From: Pseudomonas eucalypticola
GTDB lineage: Bacteria > Pseudomonadota > Gammaproteobacteria > Pseudomonadales > Pseudomonadaceae
Length of the DNA stretch: 64,000 nucleotides
Direction of reading: 5' to 3'
Assembly (NCBI RefSeq): GCF_013374995.1
Contig: NZ_CP056030.1
Location: 2,636,501-2,700,500, forward strand
Shown here: positions 52,877-61,891 of the stretch, one piece after another
Layout: every line of letters starts with the position of its first letter
Numbering within the stretch: the stretch's first letter is position 1
Made by a program: the position numbers and the translations under genes
The notes under the pieces: model-generated
The model's database searches: none
What the model was told of the DNA's origin: nothing
The model's input: the letters and a program-made list of their open reading frames with translations, nothing else

Positions 52877-54402
52877 GGCGATACCGGGGGTTGCGGTGGA
52901 TAGGCGCGCTTGGGCAGGGTCAGCAGCACGACAAGCAGAATGGCGACGACGGCCAGCAGTGCCAGGAAGGCATCGCTGAAACTCAGCACATACGCTTGTT
53001 CGCGTACCCGCTGGGCCACCGAGGCCAGGGCGTGATCGGGAAACAGTGGGGTCAGCGCCTGGTAGCGGCTACCCAGGCCGTCGAGCAAGGTGTTGGAATG
53101 CAGGTGTTCGCGCTGGGTGACGAAGTTTTCCAGGGCCGACGCGCCCACCACCGAGAACAGGCCGCGCAGGGTATTGACCATGGACGACGCGAACGGCCCT
53201 TCCATGGGTGCGATGACGCCGGTGGCGTTCATCAGCAGCGGGACCACGATCATCGGCTGGGCGAACGCGTGCATGATCTGCAGCAGATAGAAGTCATCAC
53301 GAACCCATTCGGTGGTCAGCATCGAGCCACCGACGCAGGCGGCGGCCATCAACAGCAGGCCGCTGCCCATCACGTAGCGCGAGTCCACCCAGTTGCGGTT
53401 GATCACCAGCGCCACCAGCGGCGCCAGCAGCAGTTGCGGAAGGGCAATCAGCAGCGCCGTGGGCATGGTCTGCAGGTACCGGTAGCCCTTGATCTCGGTC
53501 AGGTACAGCGACGGAATGGCGCCGCCGGCCAGGGACAGCAACAGAAACAGGCACAGGGTGGTGATGCCGAAGGCGAAGTTGCGTCGCTCCAGCAATTGCA
53601 GCTTGAACAGCGGCAGCGGGTGGAACCATTCGTTGAGCAGGAACAGCGGCAGGCATACGGCCGCGCCCAGCAACACCAGGGAAATCAACGGTGAATCGAG
53701 CCAATCGAGCCGTTCGCCCTGGGTCAGGGCCACCACCAGCATGGAGAAGCCACAAACACCCAGCAGCGCACCGCGCCAGTCCGCCTGCTTGAAACGCTCC
53801 AGGCGCAGCGGGTCCTGGGGTAAACCGTAGGCGATCAGGCCGGCGCCGATCAGGCAACTGGGCACGATCTGCCAGAACACCATCCGCCAGTCACCGCCCT
53901 CGGTCCACAGGGCGGCCAGTGGGGTGGCGAGGTTGGGGCCGAAGGTTGCGGTCAGGGCGTAGGCAGACAACCCGTATAGCTTGATGTGCCAGGGCAGAAA
54001 ACGCAGCGCGGCGGTCATCAGCAAGGGCGGCAACGCTCCCCCGGCCAGGCCCTGCAGCACCCGTAGCGTCACCAGGCTTTCGAAGTTGGGGGCGAAGGGG
54101 ATCATGATCCCGAACGCCGTGAACGCGCAGGTGACCACCACGGCGTAGCGGCGAATGGAAAAGGTCATGGCCAGCCAGGGCGACAGCAGCATGGCGCTGA
54201 CTTCCGCCGCGGCATAGGCTGAGCTGATCCAGGTACCTTCGTCATGGCCCAGGCCATAGATACCGAGAATATCGACCAGCACGGTGTCGGTGACGCGGTC
54301 GTTGATGCCTGACGTCAGGGCGGCGAGCAAAACGCCGACCAAGCCCAAGGCAAGTCGCCAGCCGAACGGGGCTGGCGCTGGAGGGGGAGTAGGGGCTGAC
54401 AA
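52873..54402 (-). CDS. MFS efflux pump, DHA2 (EmrB) family
   Basis: A 509-aa protein with 14 helices: LGLVGVLLAALTSGINDRVTDTVLVDI (helix 1 with NDRVTDT in place of the usual LDxTIVNVA), IFGL..DEGTWISSAYAAAEV, VTLRVLQGLAGGALPPLLM and TAALRFLP. It makes the first gene of the emrB-emrA-oprM-like operon. Some members of this set export fusaric acid, toxins or phenolics. The control region is shared with an IclR regulator. Confidence 0.9.
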   Translation of the reverse strand: MSAPTPPPAPAPFGWRLALGLVGVLLAALTSGINDRVTDTVLVDILGIYGLGHDEGTWISSAYAAAEVSAMLLSPWLAMTFSIRRYAVVVTCAFTAFGIMIPFAPNFESLVTLRVLQGLAGGALPPLLMTAALRFLPWHIKLYGLSAYALTATFGPNLATPLAALWTEGGDWRMVFWQIVPSCLIGAGLIAYGLPQDPLRLERFKQADWRGALLGVCGFSMLVVALTQGERLDWLDSPLISLVLLGAAVCLPLFLLNEWFHPLPLFKLQLLERRNFAFGITTLCLFLLLSLAGGAIPSLYLTEIKGYRYLQTMPTALLIALPQLLLAPLVALVINRNWVDSRYVMGSGLLLMAAACVGGSMLTTEWVRDDFYLLQIMHAFAQPMIVVPLLMNATGVIAPMEGPFASSMVNTLRGLFSVVGASALENFVTQREHLHSNTLLDGLGSRYQALTPLFPDHALASVAQRVREQAYVLSFSDAFLALLAVVAILLVVLLTLPKRAYPPQPPVSP

Positions 54403-54443
54403 GGGTGTTCCTGCTATGGCATGAGGCGTTGCAACCTAATAAG

Positions 54444-54470
54444 TGATACACTGTACTGACTGATGATACA
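54444..54470. promoter_or_regulatory. divergent promoters with TGATACA repeats
   Basis: TGATACA occurs at 54444-54450 and 54464-54470, two helical turns apart. Overlapping promoter-like hexamers run both ways: TTGCAA-17-TGTACT toward iclR and TTGCCT-17-TACAGT toward the pump operon. A regulator bound here would control both. Confidence 0.45.
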
Positions 54471-54482
54471 TAAGGCAAGTCA

Positions 54483-55238
54483 ATGACCCACTCTGAATGT
54501 GATCGTGGTGGCGTGCAGGTGATCGCGCGGGCGGCGGCGATTCTACGCAGCCTGGAGAACGAACCTTCGGGCCTGAGCCTGGGGGCCATCGCCAAGAAAA
54601 GCGGGCTGCCGCGCTCCACCGTGCAACGCCTGGTGGACGCGCTGGCGCATGAGCAGTTGCTGGAAGTGCATGGGCGCGGTGGCGTGTGCCTGGGGCCGGC
54701 GCTCATGCGCCTGGCGTCCCACAGCCATGTGGACATCACCCAGAAAGCCAGGCCCTACCTGGAGGAGTTGTCACGGGTGACCGGGGAGACGGCGGTATTG
54801 ATGGGAGCCAGCGGCTCGGAACTGATGATTCTGCATTCGGTGGTGTCGCCGCATGCCCTGCGCGTGGCGCCGGTGGCCGGCAACTTCCTGAATATCCACG
54901 CCACCGCCGGCGGCAAGGTGCTGCTGGCGGCGATGCACGACAGTGTGGTGACCCGCTTGCTGGGCACCGAATTGTCGCCGCTGACGCCAAAGACCCCGAC
55001 CCTGGCGCAGTTGCTCACGCAACTTGAAGAAATTCGCCAAGGTGAGTTTGCCGCCGATTTCGATGAACACACCCTGGGCGTGGGTGCCATCGCCATCGGC
55101 CTGCAGACACCCCAGGGCCACTACGCCATTGATGTAGTGGGGCCGGTGTGGCGCATGGAGCCGGTCACCGAGGCGATCAAGGCTGCGTTGCGCACCTGCC
55201 GTGATGAGCTGCTCGATGCCATGCGCAGCATCGCTTGA
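54483..55238 (+). CDS. IclR-family transcriptional regulator
   Basis: A 251-aa regulator. The N-terminal winged helix (VIARAAAILRSLENEPSGLSLGAIAKKSGLPRSTVQRLVDAL) precedes a GAF-like effector domain (SHVDITQKARPYLEELSRVTGETAVL; NIHATAGGKVLLAAM; GEFAADFDEHTLGVGAIAIGL). It reads divergently from the efflux operon 80 bp away and probably represses it until a pump substrate binds. The effector class is often an aromatic or keto acid in this family. Confidence 0.92.
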   Translation: MTHSECDRGGVQVIARAAAILRSLENEPSGLSLGAIAKKSGLPRSTVQRLVDALAHEQLLEVHGRGGVCLGPALMRLASHSHVDITQKARPYLEELSRVTGETAVLMGASGSELMILHSVVSPHALRVAPVAGNFLNIHATAGGKVLLAAMHDSVVTRLLGTELSPLTPKTPTLAQLLTQLEEIRQGEFAADFDEHTLGVGAIAIGLQTPQGHYAIDVVGPVWRMEPVTEAIKAALRTCRDELLDAMRSIA

Positions 55239-55278
55239 GGCCTTAGCGCAAGGCTGCGGCCCGGGCGGCGCGCAGGGC

Positions 55279-55683
55279 TCACGAACCCCGGTAGGTGCTG
55301 AAGCCGTAAGGGCTGAGCAGCAGCGGGATATGGTAGTGCTGGTCGGTATTGCGCACCTTGAAGATCACCGGTATCTCGGGAAAAAAGGTCTCATGCCCGA
55401 CGCGCTGGTAGTAGTCGCCGGTCTTGAACACCACGCGGTACTCACCTTGCTCGAACGTACGCCCGGCCGGGAACAGTTCGCCGATGCGGCCCTGCTCATT
55501 GGTGGTGCCGTGGGCCAGCATCTGCCAGTTCGGGCCCACATGCTGCTCCAGGGTCACCTCCACGCCGGAGGAGGGCACGCCGGTTTCCAGGTTCAGCACG
55601 TGAACGCTCAAGGGGTTGGCCGCCATGGCCATGCCCGACAGGGCGCCAAGGCCCACGGCCAGAATCAGTTGCTTCATGTGCAT
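55279..55683 (-). CDS. hiuH: periplasmic 5-hydroxyisourate hydrolase (transthyretin-like)
   Basis: A 134-aa protein with a signal peptide (cleavage after GMAMA-AN). The start at 55683 follows AAGGAG at ideal spacing. Catalytic features of HIU hydrolase are present: His in SVHVLNLETG, Arg in EQGRIGEL, His in HYHIPLLLSPYG and the C-terminal YRGS. The enzyme hydrolyses 5-hydroxyisourate from urate oxidation, and E. coli has a periplasmic form under HprRS control. It is co-directional with the GlcG-like gene and near a two-component system. Confidence 0.9.
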   Translation of the reverse strand: MHMKQLILAVGLGALSGMAMAANPLSVHVLNLETGVPSSGVEVTLEQHVGPNWQMLAHGTTNEQGRIGELFPAGRTFEQGEYRVVFKTGDYYQRVGHETFFPEIPVIFKVRNTDQHYHIPLLLSPYGFSTYRGS

Positions 55684-55695
55684 GGATTTACTCCT

Positions 55696-56163
55696 TCAAG
55701 GGTGAATGGTCAGGCCCAGGGCGGTGGCCGCGGCGGTTGCGCATTGCTCGTCCTGCTGGGCGCCGCCGGCACCCGCCACGCCCACGGCGCCGACCAGCTG
55801 TGTACCTTCGAACAGCGGCACGCCGCCGCCCAGCAACAACAGTTCGGCCAGGGTGTTGAGGTTGCTGGCCTCGGGGTTGGTGCGCGCCCGCTCGGCGAAC
55901 AGCCGGGTCGGCGTGCGGGTGGACAGCGCCGTGTAGGCCTTGCGCCGCGCGGCGTCGGCGTTGTGGGGACCCACGCCGTCGGCGCGCTGGGCGAGGATGG
56001 GGTTGCCACCGCGGTCCAGCACGCTGACGGCGGCCTGGCAGGGTGCGGCGTCCACCAGGCGGCGAGCGCTGGCCAGGTCCAGTTCGGGGTGCTGCGGCAA
56101 GGCGGCGTGGGCCTGCGTGGCGGCGAGCAGCGCGGCGCACACCAGTAAGGGTTTGAGCGACAT
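55696..56163 (-). CDS. GlcG/HbpS-like heme-binding-family secreted protein
   Basis: A 155-aa protein with a signal peptide (LLAATQAHA-AL). The start at 56163 has AGGAGCCGTC upstream. The mature part matches GlcG/HbpS (DUF336): ELDLASARRLVDAA, VSVLDRGGNPILAQRADGV, ARRKAYTALSTRTPT, GGGVPLFEGTQLVGAVGVAGAGGAQQDEQCATAAATAL. HbpS binds heme and senses redox stress in Streptomyces. It precedes hiuH by 12 bp and is probably co-transcribed under the divergent two-component system. Confidence 0.85.
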   Translation of the reverse strand: MSLKPLLVCAALLAATQAHAALPQHPELDLASARRLVDAAPCQAAVSVLDRGGNPILAQRADGVGPHNADAARRKAYTALSTRTPTRLFAERARTNPEASNLNTLAELLLLGGGVPLFEGTQLVGAVGVAGAGGAQQDEQCATAAATALGLTIHP

Positions 56164-56227
56164 CTGACGGCTCCTGTGGGCAAGAGCCGTCACCTTAACC
56201 AGCGGGCGCCCACAGAAAACCGTCAGG

Positions 56228-56249
56228 CCCATTACAATTTTGTAATGGG
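56228..56249. promoter_or_regulatory. HprR-like box between glcG/hiuH and the two-component genes
   Basis: CCCATTACAA-2-TTGTAATGGG is an exact 22-bp dyad. Its core CATTACA-4-TGTAATG resembles the site reported for E. coli HprR, a copper/peroxide-related regulator, next to hiuH. It lies 65 bp before the glcG start and 50 bp before the response-regulator start, suited to divergent control. Confidence 0.65.
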
Positions 56250-56299
56250 CAAGCGCCTCGTACAGGCCTAGCCTATGCGCAGCCCAAACGAGGTACGTG

Positions 56300-56974
56300 A
56301 TGCATTTGCTGGTAGTGGAAGACGAAGCCAAGACGGCGCAATTCCTGGCCAAGGGCCTGGTTGAATCGGGGTTCAGCGTGGACGTGGCGCTCAATGGCCT
56401 GGATGGGCGGCATTACATCGAGGAGCAGGCCTACGACCTGATTATCCTCGACGTGATGTTGCCCGGCCTCAATGGCTGGCAGTTGCTCAAGTTGATTCGC
56501 CAGCGAGGGGACACGCCGGTGTTGTTCCTCACCGCCAAGGACGCCCTGGAAGACCGGGTGCGTGGCCTGGACCTGGGCGCCGATGATTATCTGGTCAAGC
56601 CGTTCGCGTTCGTGGAGTTGCTGGCCCGGGTGCGTACCCTGCTGCGCCGCGGGCCCGCGCGGGAGATTGAGGTGTACCGCATCGCCGACCTGGAGCTGGA
56701 TGTGCTGCGCCGTCGGGTCAGCCGCGGCGGCCAGCGCATTGCCCTGACCAACAAGGAGTTCGCCCTGCTGCACCTGTTGGCCAGCCGCCGTGGTGAAGTG
56801 TTGTCGCGGACCCTGATCGCCTCGCAGGTGTGGAACCTGAATTTCGACAGCGACACCAACATGGTCGAAGTCGCCGTGCGCCGCTTGCGCGCGAAGGTCG
56901 ATGACCCCTACCTGCCCAAGCTCATCCATACCGTGCGGGGCGTGGGCTATCAGTTGGATGCGCCCGATGAATGA
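56300..56974 (+). CDS. OmpR-family response regulator, CopR/HprR-like
   Basis: A 224-aa response regulator. The receiver has the acidic pair in VVEDEAK, phosphorylated Asp51 ([10 protein letters not shown]) and Lys about residue 101 ([10 protein letters not shown]). The winged helix is [23 protein letters not shown] with [17 protein letters not shown]. It resembles CopR, IrlR, CusR and HprR. The ATG at 56300 follows GAGG; a GTG at 56297 is adjacent. It overlaps the kinase gene by eight bases. Its likely site is the palindrome at 56228. Confidence 0.92.
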   Translation: MHLLVVEDEAKTAQFLAKGLVESGFSVDVALNGLDGRHYIEEQAYDLIILDVMLPGLNGWQLLKLIRQRGDTPVLFLTAKDALEDRVRGLDLGADDYLVKPFAFVELLARVRTLLRRGPAREIEVYRIADLELDVLRRRVSRGGQRIALTNKEFALLHLLASRRGEVLSRTLIASQVWNLNFDSDTNMVEVAVRRLRAKVDDPYLPKLIHTVRGVGYQLDAPDE

Positions 56975-58352
56975 GCCGGCCCGTGGGCCGTCGCTGGCGT
57001 GGCGGCTGGCAACTGCGTTCGCCCTGGTCTGTGCGCTGGTGCTTGGGGTGGCAGGCGTGTTCCTGTACCGCAGCCTCGAAGCGGAACTGGTCTACCGCGA
57101 TGACCAGGCGCTGCTGGGACGCCTGGAGCAGGTGCGGGCCCTGATCCAGGACAGCGACAGCCTCGACGCCTTGCAGCAGCGGCCACGGCTTTACCAGAAC
57201 ATGCTGGCCAACCAGGAAAGCCTGCTGCTGGTCAACCGCGCCGACGGCACGCCTGTGATCACCATCAACCCCTGGCAGCAGGCCTTGCCACCCCTGACGC
57301 CCATCGTTGACCCGCGCAGCCCCCTGGCCAGCGACATTCAGCGCTGGCCCGGCCTGGTGCTCCTGGCGGGCAGCACCCAAGGCCCGCGGGGTGAGTCGCT
57401 GACGGTGGTGGTGGGCAAGCGCCTGGCTGAACGCGAGGCCATGTTGGCCAGCTACCGGTTGCGGGTCTACCTGGCCGTGGGGTTTGGCGGGCTGCTGGCC
57501 TTTGCCCTGGGCCTGGTGCTGTTGCGACGGGCATTGCGGCCTCTGGGACACCTGGCGGCAACGGTCGCGGGCATCGAATTGCGTAGCCTCGACCGTCGTC
57601 TGAACCTGCGGGGCATCCCGCGCGAACTGCACGAACCGGTGCAGGCCCTCAATGGCATGCTGGCGCGTCTGGACGACAGCTTCCAGCGGTTGTCGCAGTT
57701 TTCCGCCGACCTGGCCCACGAAATTCGCACCCCCTTGCACAACCTGTTGGGCAGCAACGGCCTGGCCTTGAGCCAGCCGCGCAGCAGCGCCGACTACCAG
57801 GAAGTACTGGCTTCCAACCTCGAAGAATTCGAGCGGCTGAACCGCATGGTCGAAAACCTGTTGTTCCTCGCCCGCGCCGACCATGGCGAACGCCTGCTGA
57901 ACGGCCAGCCCATCGAACTGCACCCTTTGGGTGAGGACTTGTGTGCTTATTTCGAAGCGCTGGCCGAGGACCGGGGGCTGCGACTGGACAACCGCCTGCA
58001 GGGTACCTTGCAGGCCGACCTGCAACTGCTGCAACGGGCTTTGGCCAACCTGCTGGCCAATGCCGTGCGCCACGCCACGCCGGGCAGCACCGTCATACTG
58101 GGTGGGGCGCAGGGCCGGCTGTTCGTCAGCAACCAGGGCGAGCGCATTGGTGCTGCTCATGTCGACAAATTGTTCGACCGGTTCTATCGCGTGGACCCCT
58201 CACGCGCGGCGCCGGGCGACTCCGGTGGCCTGGGCCTGGCGATCGTGCGTTCGATCATGGACCTGCATGGGGGAACTGTTGAGGTCAGCAGTGACGAGCA
58301 AGCGACAGTGTTCAGTCTGGTCTTTCCTCCGATTGGTCACCCGTCTTTGTAG
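56967..58352 (+). CDS. heavy-metal/redox sensor histidine kinase (CusS/HprS-like)
   Basis: A 461-aa kinase with two membrane helices ([17 protein letters not shown] near 20 and [19 protein letters not shown] near 170), a periplasmic loop between them, a HAMP linker, the H-box [18 protein letters not shown] with its His near residue 250, and ATP-site motifs NLLANAVRH and [20 protein letters not shown]. The length and the short loop match the heavy-metal sensor kinase family. The two-gene overlap indicates translational coupling with the regulator. The periplasmic loop has no cluster of Met/His, so copper sensing is not proven. Confidence 0.92.
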   Translation: MNEPARGPSLAWRLATAFALVCALVLGVAGVFLYRSLEAELVYRDDQALLGRLEQVRALIQDSDSLDALQQRPRLYQNMLANQESLLLVNRADGTPVITINPWQQALPPLTPIVDPRSPLASDIQRWPGLVLLAGSTQGPRGESLTVVVGKRLAEREAMLASYRLRVYLAVGFGGLLAFALGLVLLRRALRPLGHLAATVAGIELRSLDRRLNLRGIPRELHEPVQALNGMLARLDDSFQRLSQFSADLAHEIRTPLHNLLGSNGLALSQPRSSADYQEVLASNLEEFERLNRMVENLLFLARADHGERLLNGQPIELHPLGEDLCAYFEALAEDRGLRLDNRLQGTLQADLQLLQRALANLLANAVRHATPGSTVILGGAQGRLFVSNQGERIGAAHVDKLFDRFYRVDPSRAAPGDSGGLGLAIVRSIMDLHGGTVEVSSDEQATVFSLVFPPIGHPSL

Positions 58353-58411
58353 CGGGCGCGGTGTGCCTGATATTGCGCGGCGTGGGTGACGCGGCCGGGT
58401 CCGCTGCTACG
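58348..58411. repeat. solitary copy of the 50-kb array repeat
   Basis: 58388-58411 is the same 24-bp arm found in the array at 49926 (GACGCGGCCGGGTCCGCTGC..). The preceding bases, read on the minus strand, carry ACGCCGCGC-AATATCAGGC, close to the array linker. It extends 5 bp into the MFS gene end region. Confidence 0.7.
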
Positions 58412-59633
58412 GCGGGATTGGGGTGCTTTTCTGGGTGGCCAGGCCCAATAGCAGGGTCAGGCCGATCGCGGCGGCCAGCAGTGCCGTGACACCCGGCCAG
58501 GCCGACTGCGCCCAGGCGATTCCGCCGACCCAGCCCAGCACGGCGCCGCCGGCGTAGAACGCCATGAAATACAAGGTCGATGCCTGGGATTTACCCGTGC
58601 GCGCATGGCGCGATACCGCGCCGTTGGCCACCGAGTGGGTGGCGAAGTAGCCGACCGTGAACAGCACCAGGCCCACCAGAACCAGCAGCAAGTAAGGCGC
58701 CAGCATCAGCATCGCCCCCGCCGCGCACAACCCCAGCGACCCTATGGTCACCGGTTTCGAACCGTGCCGGTCGGCCAGTTTTCCGGCCAGTGTCGAGGCG
58801 TAGATGCCGGCCAGGTAAGTCAGGAACAGCGAGCCGGCCAGCGAAGGGCTCAGGTTGAAGGGGGCCTGCGTCAGGCGAAAGCCCAGGAAGTTGTAGACCA
58901 TCACCAGGCTGCCCATCATGAAGAAACCGGTGACGTAGGCGCGCTGCAGCGCGCGGTTTCCCAGGTGCAGTCGATACGTGGCCAGTAAGGGTTTCAAGCC
59001 CGTGCGCTGCGCGACGAAATGCCGTGAGCGCGGTAACAGGTAGGTGAACAACAGGGCCGAGGCCACACCCACCGCGCCCGTGGCGACCAGGCTGGTGCGC
59101 CAGCCCCAGGCGTCGGCCACGAAACCGGCCAGTACCCGGCCGAACATGCCACCGATGGCGGCGCCGCTGACATAAACGCCGGCCGCATAGCCGGAGTCGG
59201 ACAGGGCGATCTCTTCGGCGATATAAGCCATCGCGATGGCCGGCACCCCGCTGAAGGCCGCGCCTTGCAGCGCGCGGTAAAGCAGAAAGGTCGTCCAGCT
59301 ATCGGCAGTGGCCGACAGCACGCAGACCACCCCGGAGGTCAGCAAGGAGGCTACCAGCACCTTCTTGCGGCCCAGGCGTTCGGAGACCAGGCTGGCCAGC
59401 GGCATCAAGAGCCCCAGGATGCCGATGTTCACCGACAGGGACAGGCTGGCCTGGGCAGGTGTGATGGAAAACGCCTGGGTGAACAGCGGCATCAGCGGTT
59501 GCACGCAATTCATCAGGGCGAAGGTCGACACGCCCGCCAACGTCATGCAGATGGCGATGGCACGGAATGCGGCGCTGCCGCGGGTCACTTTATCGAGGGG
59601 GGCGGTTGGAGCAGGGGAAGGCTTGGCATTCAT
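58407..59633 (-). CDS. MFS transporter, YnfM-like
   Basis: A 408-aa protein with 12 helices. The start at 59633 gives MNAKPSPAPTAPL; the longer frame to 59831 is an uncoupled extension. Motifs are FALMNCVQPLMPLFTQAFSITPAQASLSLSVN, LVSERLGRKKVLV, ALQGAAFSGVPAIAMAYIAEEI and GGMFGRVLAGFVADAWGWR. It matches the YnfM/AraJ-like efflux branch. Its end overlaps the repeat arm by a few bases. Substrate unknown. Confidence 0.87.
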   Translation of the reverse strand: MNAKPSPAPTAPLDKVTRGSAAFRAIAICMTLAGVSTFALMNCVQPLMPLFTQAFSITPAQASLSLSVNIGILGLLMPLASLVSERLGRKKVLVASLLTSGVVCVLSATADSWTTFLLYRALQGAAFSGVPAIAMAYIAEEIALSDSGYAAGVYVSGAAIGGMFGRVLAGFVADAWGWRTSLVATGAVGVASALLFTYLLPRSRHFVAQRTGLKPLLATYRLHLGNRALQRAYVTGFFMMGSLVMVYNFLGFRLTQAPFNLSPSLAGSLFLTYLAGIYASTLAGKLADRHGSKPVTIGSLGLCAAGAMLMLAPYLLLVLVGLVLFTVGYFATHSVANGAVSRHARTGKSQASTLYFMAFYAGGAVLGWVGGIAWAQSAWPGVTALLAAAIGLTLLLGLATQKSTPIPP

Positions 59634-59849
59634 CCAGGTATAGTCCGACAGGGTGCGTGGTGCTGGCGGGCAGGTACGCGCGGTACCTGGCCAGGCGCAA
59701 CCATACCATGGGCACTGGGCAGGTCGGGCAAGGGGCGCGTGGGATGGATCGGTACTGTGGAGAATGCTCGGCCTATCGTCAGGCCGCTGGCCGGGCTTTA
59801 CGTCGAACGGGAACAATAGCAGGGTCGTCAAGGCCCGCCGGCACAGGGG

Positions 59850-59890
59850 CCGATGCCAGCGAGCTTTCGGACTGCGCTCGCTGGCGTCGG
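59850..59890. repeat. long perfect-stem hairpin, REP-related
   Basis: Arms 59850-59864 and 59876-59890 are inverted copies (14 of 15 positions) around an 11-bp loop and contain GCCAGCGAGC, shared with the GGGAGCTGGC-type REPs. It lies just beyond the stop of the small secreted protein gene and could protect or end its transcript. The remaining 59634-59849 shows no gene. Confidence 0.7.
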
Positions 59891-59903
59891 CTTGGGCGCC
59901 AGC

Positions 59904-60266
59904 TCAGGAACCACTGCCAGATTTACCGCTGGAGTTCGGCTCGGCGGGATGGCTGGTGCTGTCACTGGATCCGGCGCCGGAAGGGGTTTTGTTGCCTGGG
60001 CTGGAGTTGCCACCGCTGCCCGCCTCGCCGCCCGAACCGGGCAGGGCGGTGCCATTGGTGTTGGCGCCATTGGAACCCGTCGGCGACGATGAGGTGCCGG
60101 GGGCCCCTGTGGAGTCGCCCATGCCGCCACCCCCGGTGGAACTGCCCCCGGCGCTGCCACTGGCCCCACCGCCCGCGCCACTGGCGCCGGTCGCTGCCAT
60201 CAGGGGCATGGAAAGGGCGCAACTCAGTCCTGCTATTACCAACGCATAGCTCAGTTTCTTGTTCAT
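59904..60266 (-). CDS. Gly/Ser-rich secreted protein, unknown
   Basis: A 120-aa protein: signal peptide (NKKLSYALVIAGLSCALSMP, cleavage near LMAA), then an almost pure Gly-Ser-Thr-Ala-Asn-Pro low-complexity body with no aromatic residues. The start ATG 60266 follows GAGG. It may be a periplasmic or surface filler, or a stress protein; no family recognised. A hairpin follows. Confidence 0.7.
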   Translation of the reverse strand: MNKKLSYALVIAGLSCALSMPLMAATGASGAGGGASGSAGGSSTGGGGMGDSTGAPGTSSSPTGSNGANTNGTALPGSGGEAGSGGNSSPGNKTPSGAGSSDSTSHPAEPNSSGKSGSGS

Positions 60267-60393
60267 GTTGAAAGCCTCGTCGTGGTTGATCACTGCCGTT
60301 TGCTTCAGTGCCTCTTGAGCTGTGACCCTTCCCGGGCAGAGGGAATTTTAAAAAGATGCACCCAGGGCGATGAACGGCGCTCGGGTGCCTCCG

Positions 60394-61671
60394 TCAGGCC
60401 GCCTTGGAAGCTGCCTCCACGTCGCCTGCGGCTTCGTCCATGGCGGCTTGCAGGTCTTGGGTCACCCGCAATTCCACACCGGTGGGGGACATTTGCGCCG
60501 CTGCTGCGAAGGGCGCGGCGGCGTGCGGCGCGCTGCGTTGGGTGCGGCACCAGCCGAAGTAGGCGAGCATCACCAGGTTGAGCAGCGCAAACGCCCAGAA
60601 CAGTCCGTTTTCACCGACCTTGGCCATCAGTTGGCCGACGGCCAGGGGGCTGAGCGCCGAGCCCAGGGAGTTGATCAGCAGCAGGCCCTGAATCATCGGC
60701 ACCACCGCGCCGGCCGGCGCCCGGTCGGCGGAATGGCTGACGGCCACCGGGTAAATGGCGAAGATGGCGCCGCCCAGCAGAAACAGCGCAGCGCCCAGCC
60801 CCAGGCTTGACGGCGGCAGCGCCATGATCACCAGTGACAAGACCAGGCAGGCGGTGCACAGCACGATCAACACCGATTGCCGGTCCTGACGGTCAGACCA
60901 CCGCCCCACGGGGTATTGCAGCACCATCGCGCCCAGGATCACCCACGCCATCATCTGCCCTACCTGGCCCAGGCCCATGCCCAGGTGCTTGAGGTACAGC
61001 GGCAGCAAGGTGTAGACCGCGGCGATGGCGACGCCGGATCCGAAGCAGCCCATCACCCCGGTGGGTGTGACGCGCAACAGCTGGCGCGGGGACAAGGCAT
61101 CCACCCTTTCTACCAGGGGAGTGACGCGTGGGATCATCACCACGGGCATCACCGACAGCGATGCCAGTGTGCCGATGATCAGGAACGGCGCACTGTCGCC
61201 GAGCCCCGACACCAGGCCGATGGCCGCCTGGCCGAACATGCCCGAGCCATACAGGGCGATCATGTAAACGGCCAGCACCCGGCCCCGGGACTTGGGGTCC
61301 GAGGCCAGCAGCAACCAGCTCTCGATCACCAGGTACACGCCCACGCACGCCCAGCCATTGATCAGGCGCAGCACGAACCAGGCACTGATGTCGCTGCCCA
61401 GGCCTTGCAGCAGCACAGTGGCGGCGATCATCGAGGCAAAGCAACTGTAGGCGCGGATGTGCCCCACGCGCAGGATCAGCCGGTCGTTGAAGAACGACCC
61501 CAGCGCCAGGCCAATGAAGTAGGCCGATGACACCCACCCGATCTGCAGGGCGGAGGCGCCAGCGGCATCCAGGCGCAAGGTGGTGATGGACGACAGCAGG
61601 CCATTGCCGAGGCTGACGATAAAAAGCCCGAGCAAAGGCGCCAGCGCCATGGCCAGGAGTTGTGGAGACAT
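60394..61671 (-). CDS. MFS transporter, YcaD-like
   Basis: A 425-aa protein with 12 helices: LLGLFIVSLGNGLLSSITTLRL, GWVSSAYFIGLALGSFFNDRLILRVGHIRAY, VYLVIESWLLLASDPKSRGRVLAVYMIALYGSGMFGQ, PVGRWSDRQDRQSVLI. The IES and RGRVLA segments are characteristic of the YcaD group, whose substrate is unknown. The C-terminus carries a hydrophilic 40-residue tail. Confidence 0.87.
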   Translation of the reverse strand: MSPQLLAMALAPLLGLFIVSLGNGLLSSITTLRLDAAGASALQIGWVSSAYFIGLALGSFFNDRLILRVGHIRAYSCFASMIAATVLLQGLGSDISAWFVLRLINGWACVGVYLVIESWLLLASDPKSRGRVLAVYMIALYGSGMFGQAAIGLVSGLGDSAPFLIIGTLASLSVMPVVMIPRVTPLVERVDALSPRQLLRVTPTGVMGCFGSGVAIAAVYTLLPLYLKHLGMGLGQVGQMMAWVILGAMVLQYPVGRWSDRQDRQSVLIVLCTACLVLSLVIMALPPSSLGLGAALFLLGGAIFAIYPVAVSHSADRAPAGAVVPMIQGLLLINSLGSALSPLAVGQLMAKVGENGLFWAFALLNLVMLAYFGWCRTQRSAPHAAAPFAAAAQMSPTGVELRVTQDLQAAMDEAAGDVEAASKAA

Positions 61672-61891
61672 TGGAACCTCAAGTGGTTGCGTTGACGCGT
61701 CGGGGCATGACGGGCCGCGGGTGCTTGCGGCGCTCGGGAAAGGCTCTGGTACGCGGCCGCCGGTGCAGCGGGGCGCGCAATTCTATGCGTTTTTTGGTGT
61801 TTGGCTAGTGCCGTCCGGCGCGTCGCGATGTCTCAGGCCCCATGAGCTAATCTTCAGGCGTGGCAGGCGACGACAGGTGGTTCACGATCTC

